A DNA stretch of 64,000 nt, taken from NCBI GenBank assembly GCA_007570785.1, contig ML662465.1, positions 4,227,902-4,291,901 of the forward strand, given 5' to 3'. Below the pieces are notes generated by a model that searched no databases, was not told the DNA's origin, and saw nothing but the letters and a program-made list of their open reading frames with translations. Made by a program: the position numbers and the translations under genes. How positions within the stretch are numbered: the stretch's first letter is position 1; every line of letters starts with the position of its first letter. This DNA is from Antilocapra americana (lineage: Eukaryota; Chordata; Mammalia; Artiodactyla; Antilocapridae). Positions 12,401 to 24,400 of this stretch are shown here, piece by piece.

Positions 12401-15400
12401 AAGACCTAAACTTAAATCCTTGCTCTGTCGCTTACTAGTTATGCAACTCTGGGCAAGCCACCACCTTTTCCAGTTTCAAATTCCTTATCAGTATTCTATC
12501 TCAGAAGGTTGTGAGGATCAAACGATTTATGTAAAATATGGGGAAATGATTCATACTCTATATGGTGAGGCAATAGGCAATTGCAGCCTAATGAAGAAAA
12601 GTCTTAAAAATGAAAACGGCAGGTCCTAGACTTAGAATCCCAGGCTCAAAAGGGAGGGACCCTGGCCATGAGCTACTGGTATCTGACTTCTAAGGTCCCT
12701 CAAAAGGAATTCGTTCTCAAATAGGTTGGAAAGGGCATATCAGAATCACCTGGGGGGGGGGGCACTAAGCACATATTTTGAAAATGGGCCCCAAGAGAAT
12801 CTGACACTTGTCTTCTCAAACCTGGATCTACATCAGAAACATTTGGAGAGCTTGTTGAGAACAAGAAACCTGGTCCAATTTCCGAAACAACAGTAGGCCT
12901 AGGGTATAGGAAACTATACTTTTAACAAATGCCTTACAATTCTGATGTAGAGCCAGATCTGGAATAAGATTTGTCCACATATAAAAGCAAAACCAAACTC
13001 TCTACTCATTCCTAGGGATTTCTGTCCCAGGACCTTACAGAGTGGAGAAGGGACGAAGATGGGGGACAAATGAGGAGCACGGTAACTCTGGGTAACGTGG
13101 AGGTTAGGGGCTCCAGGCGAGGAGGTGGAATGGGAGATGAACTGGCAGTGGGATGGGAGGGTCAACATGCCCTTCTCTTCATCCGCCCCACTGCAGGCAC
13201 CATCCTGGGGTGAGGGGTAGGTCTCTCTAGGTGGCTGCCCACACAGGAAGCCCTACCTAAGCTGGGGACTGCCTGGACTACACTGACTGCCATAAACGGG
13301 CAGGCAAGCACAGTACCTTCTGTGGGGAAACTACCTTTGGAATTTAAAGTTTCAAGGGCTTTGCCCTCGCAATGTTTACCTTCGAAGACATTTTCTTTGT
13401 ATATGGTGGCCAATTTAAAGATGAATTAAGCTCTTGAGATGAATTGCTATTCCACATTCCAATCTCTACATCCTCTTCCTCTTCCCAGCCAGTGGGGCGA
13501 TTTCCAGGCAAGGGCATATCATCACCACACCAGCCGTCTTGCATAGATTTTGGCCCTGATTGTGGATTTGTGACAAAAAGAAACATGCTGTAGTCAAACA
13601 ATTCTTTCCAGAGGGCGAGCACTCATTAAGGGGGCAGAGCTGGGGGACAACCTAAAAACTCTCTTTTATCTCCCTCCCCAGGTTTGCATGGCAAAAATGT
13701 ATGTTATATACTGAGCTAAAAGCTAAACAAGAATTTATTTTTAGTAAAATTTTCAAATAAACACTTCTCATGCTTTTACAAATCAGAGGGTTCCTAAACA
13801 TGGGACATTGGTGGCATTCATGTTCATTATTTGCTTAGGGCCACAAGGATGCATGGAATTTTAAAAAATTCATTTTAATTTTTAAGGAGAATGGCCCAAA
13901 AGTACAGCATGCAGGTCAGAAGCACAAAGTATCTCATCTCTATACTCAGTCTTTGGAATCCCTACAAGAACAGTAACAATGTCTGTCTGAATATTAAGGA
14001 TCCTTCCTGAACTCTGTTCATTTTCTGTGTAGTATTTAGGGACTTGTCTGGTACCTGAGCCAGACTGTTTGGATGTGCGTCCCCATGACTATTATACTCC
14101 GTGTCTTGTGCTGGATAGCATGCAAGTTGCTTGACGATTACAATAGTATGTGGATACACTATCAATCTCATATAAACATTATCCACTTACTTACTTACAG
14201 TCAATGAGATCACCACTGCTATGAAACGGAAACCAGGAACTATCAGCAACTTACCAGACTTGCTTAATGTTTGTGGACCAACAGAGCTGGAGCCCCACGT
14301 GGATGTGCTGGACGCTGCAGCAACGGGTTCGCCCCAGCTGGGCCCACTGTCTACGGGTTTACCCCAGGCCGAAGTACCGTTATCCACAGTTGTGGCTGGA
14401 GTTGAAGTCTCCCCCCAGGGCTCACCCCAGCCTTTAGAAAGTGTGGGAAAAGAAGTCATCAGCAGGTTGAAGGGGTAATAAGGAATACTTAGGGAACAAA
14501 AGAAGACCTTCACATTTGTGTATTAAATGATGATGCTGTGATGGGCAAAAACGATGGCCTCTGTTTTATCTAAAGAAGACAAATAATTTTCATTATAATC
14601 TAATTTTTTTCCCACCTCTTCTTTCAGAATTGCCCTCGAGGTACACAGCAGATTCTTTTGAATAATCTTAATTATGGCAAGTCATCCTCCTTTGAGGATG
14701 AATTTAATTCCTAGAAAAGCCAAGTCATTCTGAGTCAAACCTAGTGAATTAAAGCAGGTGATCAAGCTGGGTAACAGTATGTGTATAAAACTTTTACTAT
14801 AAGTATAACCTTTCAACATCACTGTTTTGGAAAATGTGATTTAATATAAGACTAACGATAGGGAGGCGTCCTACTTATTTTATTTATTTTTTTTTAAGTT
14901 ATTTTTATTTATTTATTTGGCTGTGTTGGGTGTTAGTTGGGGCATGTGGGGTCTAGTTCCCTGACCAGGGATCAAACCTGGCTCCCCTGCATTGGGAGCT
15001 CAGAGTCTTAGCCACTGGACCACCAGGGAAGTCCCGGGAGGCGTCCTACTTATATAAGCTGGATAATGCTTCTTAAAATTTATTAGGCTGCCCAAAGCCA
15101 ACCATAATCAACAAAGGCAAAGCCAAGCCATAAATATATTGTCTTAAAAGAGCCACAACAGCCTTCCCCTTAGATATATAACACATTTCTTCTAAGAATT
15201 AAATCTAAATTAATAATACTCAGAAAAAAAGAATTAGGCGCTGAAATGTTAGTTCATGAAAACACTTCTGTCTCTATATCCAACAGGATTATTATTCAAT
15301 GAAACCTCCATTAAAAAGACAGCACATCTCAATGACAAATATTGAAAAATGTGATTGTCACACACATACACACTGTATTCAACATGCCTACTTAAATAAA

Positions 15401-18400
15401 TTCCTTCCATGGCCACTTACAGTATCTAGATTTTTAGAGGACTGTACTTTTAGATACTTCTTTTATTTCTGGAGATAGTCAAAGAAAAAAACCAAAACGT
15501 AACGGCTCGTCTTAGAAGAACGGAGATGAGGAAAGTGCACTGTATTCCCACTTGACATCCCTTTTCCAATTCTGACTTCTATTAACTTTCCAGATAAGAG
15601 AATGGAGTACGTGGGATTCACAGCCAATACCACCAAAGGCAGAGCCGTCTCCTGATGCTAACACCTTACCCATAATCTTCTTCCCTACAGATTTCTCCAG
15701 GATTAGAGTTTTAGAAAATAAAAAGCTCTGTGTGCACATCCAAAAACAGTAAACAGAAACAAGGCTCCTGCTACTGTGAAGGGCTGTGTAAATCAATCAA
15801 GACCCCAGAAAACGAGAACTTACCGGAGCCACTGCTCGCCTCCTTGTTAGGGACGGCACCCACAGACGGCAGCAACTGGTGCACTGGTGCTTGCTGGTCT
15901 GAGCGGCTGCTGCCATTCGGGACGTTTTTGTTCCACATGTTCACATTTTTGTAGTTGTATTTGCTGGGATCTCCCCAAGCTGAAGTCCCGTCGTCAATCT
16001 CCATTTTGCGACGTATGGATTCTGGGGATGGTTCCTCCCAGCCCGTGGGTTCTTCCTCTTTCGCTGGGGCTGGCATAGGTCCTCCCAGCCAGCCTGTACC
16101 AGGAGGTTTGCCTGTCGCTGGTGGGATGCCCCAAGATCCGACAATGTCTTGTTGCTTGTTCCAGTCTGGAGAACTGACTGGCTTTGATGAATCTCCCCAA
16201 CCTAGAGACTGATTAGACTTTGGAGGGTCTCCCCATCCCTGGGAAGGATTCGGTTTAGAAGATTCGTCCCAGCCTGATGAATTATTTGGATTAATGTTAT
16301 TTCCCCATGTAAAAGAACTAGTTTTACCGAGTTCGTTCCAACCAGAAACAGACCTATCACTGTCACTACCTCCTGAGCTAGACTTCTTGTTAGCCTCACC
16401 CCAATGGTTACTCCTTGAAGTTTCTCCCCAGTTATCACTGGCAGAGACGGACCACCCTTGGTTTGACTTTTGTCCATCACCCCATCCCTGTTTGTTCTTT
16501 TGCGAATCATTCCATGCAGACTTCTCTTCTTTGCAGTTCCCCCACTGATTGCTCTTGACCATTCCTGTAGCAGCAGAGTCATCTTCCCATCCCCCCTGGC
16601 AGCTTGAGCCTTTGGAATCTCCCCACCTCAGAGCAGGTTTGGGATCTCCCCACCCCGATACAGATGAGGTATCATTACTACTAGGGCTAGTCTTATCTAC
16701 ACATGCCCCTGAGTTAAAAGTCTGTGTTGCAGAGCTTCCCCAGGCCTCTGTCCCATTGTCAGTCTTTCTCTCCCCTCTAGGTGATGTTTCGGTATCCCAG
16801 GCAGTATTCTGCTTAATAGGAGTCTGTCCCCAACCAGAGTTGGACAGGACACGTGGATCTAAGTCAGTTCTGTTTACAATGCTTTGGAGTAATGTGTGCT
16901 GATCCATTTTTCTTCTATCCCTACTCTGATTTTCCCCAGTCACTTTTTCCTCGAGGCGTCCAGTGCTTTCTGTGCTACCTTCACTCTCCACTGTACCTCC
17001 CGTTTTGGCCCACACACTGCTTTGCTCATTTGTCTGAGATGTGGCAGAACCCTGATCCTCTTCCTCAGTAGATTTCCATCCGTTTGTAAACTTCTTACCG
17101 TTGCCATTTGCACTGTCATTGGAATGCTGATTGCTAGGCAGTTTGTTCCATTCCACGCTGGGTATATTAGTGCCAGTGTTTTGTGCAGGAGTTCCCCACC
17201 CTCTTCGACTTCCTCCAGAATTTGCACCATTTCCCCAGGATGCACTCTGGGAATTCACCGCTCCAGACTCCCACACGCCTCCTCCTTTATTTGTGTTAAC
17301 TTGAAAGTTAGTGCCCACAGGCCCGTTTATGCCAGGCTGCATTAGAGTTGCATTCACAGTGTCACCATTAGCTTGGCCATTAGGGCTTGGACATTTGTCT
17401 CCAGAGTAATTAGAACCATAGGCACCCCATGTAGTACCGTAAGAGCCTCCACTTTTTGACTCTCCATTGCTAAGGTGAGAAAGGGAAGTGCCATTTACAA
17501 CCGAGGGAGCCTGTATCTGAGGATGATTCATTGTGCTCACACGCCAGGCCCCTGTATTACTAGGCAGTTCATTATTCTGTACTGAACCGGAGTTTGGTAA
17601 ACTAGAGGTCATAAAGTTAGTAGTGTTATTTGGTCCAGTCATTTCAGCGGTAATATTTTGAGGTTGACCACTGAATGAAACCTTCTGTGTACCACTTACT
17701 TCAGATTCACAAGTTTCCTGAAGGCTTCCCCAGGTACCATGGGTGGAAGCACCACCCACTTTAGAGTTAATACTCTGATTGTTAGGCATCTGGCCTAAGG
17801 TACTGCACTGAATATTGATGCCAGAACTACCACTCCCTACAGGCCCTTTTAGGGCAAGTCCGTTGTTCTCTAATACTGGCCAGGCACCATGGTTGCTAGC
17901 TGAATTCAAAGTGCTTGGATTTAACCCTCCATTTGATGAAGAACTTACAGTGCCCCAAGCATTCGTTCTATTGTTGCTACTTTCTGGTTTGCTTTCAGGA
18001 GCATCCACAGAGACCTGACATGTGCTTATGATGGCTCCATGGGAAAAACCCCACGGCCCAGTACTACTTCCATGGCCCACATTATTGCTGCTGCTGCCAA
18101 CCACAAACTTGTTTTGGGATCCAAGTCCAGTGCTATTCCGAAGGCCATCATTTTCACCACCTGTGCTCCCTGAAGCCATGATAGTGATGTGTCGCTCTGA
18201 TTCAGAACTGGAGGCAGAATCAGCATCCATACATTCTGAAACCAACTCCGGATCACTGCCAGGGACTGAGGGCCATGCTTCTTTTTCAGGGGAGTCGTTC
18301 ACAACAGCATTCTTACAGTTTGTACTAGAGTCACTTGTAGATGACACAAGTCCCCGCTCTGAATTTTCATAATGGGATCCTGAAGTATTGTGGTTTATAT

Positions 18401-21400
18401 CTAGAATAAAGAAGAAACACAAAAATGTATCAAGTGTTTGAAAAAATGATGAATATATTATAAATGTGTATGGCTCTTCAACAAAATGCAATACGCGGCA
18501 ATATAAGGGCATTGGTTATATCCCAGCCACGAACATCCCATAGTCGATAAATAATTCCACATAGGCAGGGAATTTTCTGCTTTGTTCATTTATGTTATTC
18601 CAACAGCATAGAGCAGTACCTGGAACATAACAGCTCCCCAATATATATGTGAATGAATGAATGAATAAACATATCAGCAAATAAAGAATTTGGAGTCAGG
18701 AAGGACAAGGCAGAAATGATTTATCAGGATGATGGAGCAACCTAGGCTTGGAGGCCCAACCTCAGGAAGGAAGGGACTGGGATGCAAATGGGAAAGGACA
18801 AGTGGGCAGGCCATTCTTGGTGAAATGTACTAGAGATATATTAGGAACCCTTTTCTGTTCACATGTCTTTAGAACAGCTATTTCATACAACTGTTTTGGG
18901 GATTATAACAAGTTTATAAGGATTATAAAGCCTTTTCCATTACATTCGTATTTCATTAGTGTTAAAATTCAATCTGAAAAATACAGCACACAGGTAGAAA
19001 TACTGCCTTCATAAAAATGTGTTTAGAGCCATGTTTATTAGAAGACAACAGAAAACGGTTGATATGCTAAAGATCAAAGTTACGATTAAAAATTCAACTG
19101 CTGACACCAAAGATATTAATGACTAGTCTTATAATCCTATAAACTTGGACTTACTGCTATGTATTATCATTTAGTTATTTTACTGCTTATAATATTTTCC
19201 CAAATGCATCACCCTCATTCAGTTTAAAAATCTGGTTAAATCAGAAATCTTCAGAGATAAGATGCAGGCATTTAGACTGTCCTCAGTGGGTTGTTCATAC
19301 TGTAGTTCTTTACTATGGTAGTTATCAGAATCATATTTAGTGTTTGTAAATAATACATATGCTTAACTCATGTCCCAGATACAATGAACCAAACGCTAGG
19401 TGCTATAAGCCCAGGAAGTAAAATATCACTCATTGTGAGGGTGTAGTGAAGTGAAAGTCACTCAGTCGTGCCCGACTCTTTACAACCCCAAGGACTGTAA
19501 CCTTGCCAGGCTCCTCTGTACATGGACTTCTCTAGGCCAAAATACTGGGGTGGGTAGTCATTCCCTTCTCCAGGGGATCTTCCCAACCCAGGGGACGAAT
19601 CCAGGCCTTTCCCACTGCAGGTGGATTCTTTACAGTCTGAGGAACCAGGAGAGTCCATGAGGGTATTGCTGATATGGAAAATCAGATTCAATAGGCAACA
19701 TTATTTCTCAAAGCACAACTGCTAAGCAGCAAAAGGTGAAGAGCTGGAAAGAGTAGCAAAAGAAAAGGGGGGGGGGACTAAACAGAGATCAAAAATGTAT
19801 ACATAACTCATCAAATATATATATATATTTTCTTAGAAGTTCTGTAAGTGCTTCTGCCTTCCACTCTCTAATTAAAAATTACTTGGCAGTTCGAAGCTTT
19901 CAGTGTCCATGAGGAGGATTCTTCTCAGGAAATAAGGACACAAAAACATCAGTCTCACTAACAGACCAGCGCCTGCACTGCTGGCATATCATTCAGCATG
20001 CTGGGGCACATGCTTTATGTGGGATACTGCCACTGAACCCTTGACACAGCCCTAGAGGGGGCATCACCTTCACGTTACAGATGAAGAAATGGAGGCCCAA
20101 GGTCTGTAGAGGATAAGGTGAGAAAATCAGGATTCATCCTAAGGTGAAAAAGCGGGGTAGCTCAGAACATAGCTGGAACCTAGAGATACCCAGAATGAAC
20201 CCTGGACTCTGTAGCAGCTGTATGACCAAACTAGTGAGATGGGGACACACACAGCACATACGGGCTTCTTTACCTGCTTGTTAGTTACCCTAGTTTCATA
20301 CGTGAAGTATGTAGCTCACTCTGGCTTCAAATAAGTGCTCAATGAAGGGCAGTTTGGTGCAGTGATGCAGAGCAAAACTCTAGAAGCCAGTCTGCTTGGG
20401 TTTAAAAGTCACTCTGTTATTTACCAGCTGTGTGACTACAGGTTAAGACTCTCAAATCTTCCTGTGCCTTGGATTCTTCATCTATAAAGTGGGAACAGTA
20501 ATAGTAGCTACCTCATACAGTTGTAAGGATTAAATAATTGCTAATTAAAACTGCTTTGAACTGTATCTGATTCAGATACAAATGAGGGCCATTATTTTTT
20601 CACTAATTAATGTGTATCAATGATTATCATAATTTTCAGTCCTATCTCCAAAGTTCCTCATTCCACCATACCTCACATAAACAGCAAAATTAGAAACCAT
20701 ATAACAACATGCTTATTTTAAACCTCTACTTAGGTATCTCAAAAAGGTTGTTAACTCCTAGATTATACCTAAACAGGTGCCTCCTCTCAAAGGAAAAAAA
20801 CAAGCCTGCTTCTTTTCCAGTTTTCTTCATCTTTGTAAGTTTCCTAAAACCTAAGATTTATCCTTGATTCTTCCCTATGCACAGCAAATCCAGAACATCA
20901 GCAAGTCCCAAATCTTCCACTTTTCTCCAAATCTAAAACAATCAAGCCATGGTCTGTAACAAAAGTATTTCAGATCTAACTATTATTTGCGTGTGTGTGT
21001 ACATGCATACGTGTGTCTTGCCACTTCTCATTCAACAGGAATAAGAAAGCAAGACTGAGAAAGACAGATAAAACTACCCAAGTTGAAAACAAAGGAACGG
21101 ACCTAGGATTTAACACTGAAACATAATCAGCATTCCCCTAACGACAGGGAAAAGACAGAGATCTGTCATCAATACAACTACTCAACTCTGTGCTAGAAGC
21201 AAAAACTGATGAAATATGACCCCCAAATGAGGTCAAGATAGCAGAAAAGAAACAAAAAGGGTTAACATGTAAAAAGCCAGTTTTCCTATGCACCAAGAAT
21301 AACCAACAAGAAAATGGGATGAAAAAGGATCCTAATTATAGGAACCACAAAAAGTATTAAGGAAGCTTTGAAATAAAGTTAACAAAAATATTTGATTAAA

Positions 21401-24400
21401 TTTTATTGCAGGTCATAGCAGATAACCTGATTAAATATAAACTTGCTCCTCAATAGGAAGATATAACAATGTTCTTCTGAGTTTAACTATAAAAAATTAC
21501 TAACAAGAGTCCATAATTTGATTAAAGATATAAAAATTTTAACATTCACATAAGACAAATAAGTGGATTAAAAAACTTTTATCACGCACGAGTTAAACAG
21601 CACTGTCCTATCAGAGTATGTAAGAACAGAAAAATTAATCCAGTAATGGACCCAAGTATATTATCTAAGGTTATATGCCAAAAGTTAGCATTTCAAATCA
21701 CCTAAAGAAAAGGAATACTCAATACTTTTAAAGATTTCTTAAATGAGATGACCTATTCAAAAGTAAATCCAAATGATTCAAGTGTTAAAGATGAAACCAT
21801 GAATTTGTGAATGAGAATTTTATATACATAAAAGCAAAGAAACCATAAAAAAAAAAAAACCTTGGCTACTTACAAGAAAGGTAAGGTTGTTTACTCTTTT
21901 TTTTTAAATGTCTGAATACATCAAAAGCAAAATACCCCAGAAAACAGCAGAATACACTTCGCAAACCAACTCTATCATCTTTAATGGTCCTGAAACTTTC
22001 TCACAATCTGGCCATGACCTAGTTTGGAGGGGGTCATGGTGCACACCTGCCTTTTGCTGTGTACATGTATTCTAGGAAAATAAGGGATGCGATCAGTAAT
22101 TATAAGCTAAAACTCCATTTTTAATCTGGAACATACTTGATACTTTCCCCAAAACATAAATTAAGAGGCTATCTCAAAAAAACTGCATTTATCAACAATA
22201 GGTCACAAAGACTTTTTGTTATGAAAAACATTTCAGCTTCGATAGAAAAATCTGAGTGTGTATGTGGGGGGGGGGGGGGGGCAGGGGGAGTGGGGTGGAC
22301 AGACACTAGCCTGACTACAGTTATAAAAAGTACAGGACTCCTCAGCGATCACAACTACAACATTTCAAAGTCAGAGACTACTTCAGAATCGAAAGACGTC
22401 AAATAATACACTTCCCTTACACACAGGAAGCCAGAATCCAAAATTTACAAATGATCTGGAAGATAAACATACAGCAACATTAGTAAGTAGAAGATGACGG
22501 TCACGCTTTCCCAGGAAATTGTGAGGAACAGTAAGATTGTAAACCCCTGTACTGGCGGGAGGAAAGTGGACAGTTTAGTTTCACAGTGTAATGCAAAATA
22601 CAAAGTTTAAACCAAGATTTGGAAGGCTGCATGTAACTGAGAAAAAACATTTGAACTCTAAAATCAGCACCCCACTCTCACACAAAACCATGACAGGAAG
22701 ACTGAGGACAGCTCTAGCACTATACCCCAAAAAGAATACTGAAAAAAAAAAAGGACATGCGGAACCTGGAGAAATGGTACAGATGAACTTACTTGCAAAA
22801 CAGAAATACAAACACAGACGGAGAGAACAAATGTATGGATACAAAGGGAGGGAGGGGGTGGGGAGGTCTGGGATTGGCGTATGTATATTGCTATGTATAC
22901 TGACGAGGACTGACTGTCTAGCTCAGAGAACTGTGCTCAGTGCTCTGTGGTGACCTAAACGGGAAGGAAATCCGAGGAAGAGGGGATATATGTATCCGTG
23001 TGGCTGATTCACTTTGCTGTACAGCAGAAACTAGCCCTGTAAACCAACTATATTCCAATTTTTTTAAAAAGGGAGTGGGGTAGGAATGAATTCCAGGCAG
23101 TCCAGTGGTTAGGACTCTGCTTTCTCACTACCAAGGGGTCGAGTTCAATCCCTGGTTGGGGAATTGAGATCCTGCAAGCCAGGAAGCATGGCCAAAAGGG
23201 GAAAAGAAAAAAAAGAATACAAGAATATAGCGATGTATTACACAGCACCTATTCAGAAAGATACATGGGGTAAAACAAAGACTGGTGAGAATTCAAGGGA
23301 ACTGCATAATTCATTCACGAAGAATTTAGATCCAGGAAAACCCATAATTTTTCTAAGTTAAATACGTATCATGTAACAAACGAAATAGCCAAACATATGC
23401 TTTCTGCCTTAAAGACTTCCAATCTCACCAGAAAGAAAGGCGTTATAGCATTTCCAGGAAGTATGAAATGTTATCATTTGGAATAAGAGAGAACTTTAGA
23501 GGCACAATTTCAAATAGCACTTGAATGAGAAAGTGAAAAATGTTTTCCTTAGTTATTCTAATCGCTAGTCCAGGGGCTGGCAAAGGCTTTCTGTGAAGGT
23601 CCAACTAACAAATATTTTAGGTTCTGCCAGCCAGATAGTATCTGTGGTGACTACTCCACCACAGTAGCTGGAGAGCAGCCACAGGTAACATGTAAATGAG
23701 TAGGTGCAGCAGCCTTCCAGAAAAACAGGCCGAGGGCCTAGGTTAAAGATGGTCAAAGACAGAGGCGGTGCCACAGCCAGATGCAATGCGTGGACTATGG
23801 CGTTTCTGTTGAGAGATGGGGCGGGGATGGTGGGACACAGCTACGGAAGACACTCCTAGGGCTGCTGCTCTAGACTAGATGCCGCGTGTCGGAACTGAGT
23901 CAACGGCGGCAGCGGCGCAGAGCAGGGAGCAAAGCCAAGAGCTGTTCTGGCCTGTGAGACACGAGGAAGGAGAGTGCAGCATTTCTTTAAGGTTTCTAGA
24001 CGGGTGAGGGGATGAATCGGGATGCCACCCTTTCGAGCAATGGGATCCAGAATGAAAAACCAGTGTGTGGCAAGATAACTGGGTTCTATTTCGGACATGT
24101 TGAGTTCGAAGGGCCCAACATCAGCAGAAGACATCCAGAAGGCATGAAACCTAAAACTGGGGAGAGAGATGAAACAAAGCCATGGGAGGGAATAAGGTCG
24201 GAAAACTGGTCAAAGGAAAATGAAAGAATTAAAGGGCTGTAAAAAGGAGAAAGCGGTCAATGATTAAAAAAAAATGCAGATATCTATTAAGATAAAAATG
24301 GGTAAGTCTGGTTTTTTGGAGGTTTTTTGCTAAGTCTGCTTTTTAAGCCACAATTTAAAAAGTCTGGATTTGGCATTCAGATCAGTGACCTTAGCAAGAG

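Larger units (their letters stand above)
12335..13379 (-). other. TNRC6A intron, 1.0 kb, upstream of the 33-nt microexon
   Basis: It holds a MIR (about 12360-12560), a G run near 12753-12762 and a MER5-type DNA transposon relic (about 12735-12960). The remainder is unassigned. Confidence 0.75.

Noticed and set aside
14879..14925. TTTTA/TTTA-rich stretch considered as the pentanucleotide repeat locus linked to human familial myoclonic epilepsy in a TNRC6A intron
   Set aside because: It is the T-rich tail of a CHR SINE in a different, downstream intron. I saw no TTTTA/TTTCA array elsewhere.
15887..18372. Several plus-strand and alternate-frame open frames of 60-150 codons inside the large exon
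   Set aside because: They are complements of the GW-repeat coding sequence. Low-complexity coding sequence with few stops gives long shadow frames; no independent promoter, splice or homology evidence.
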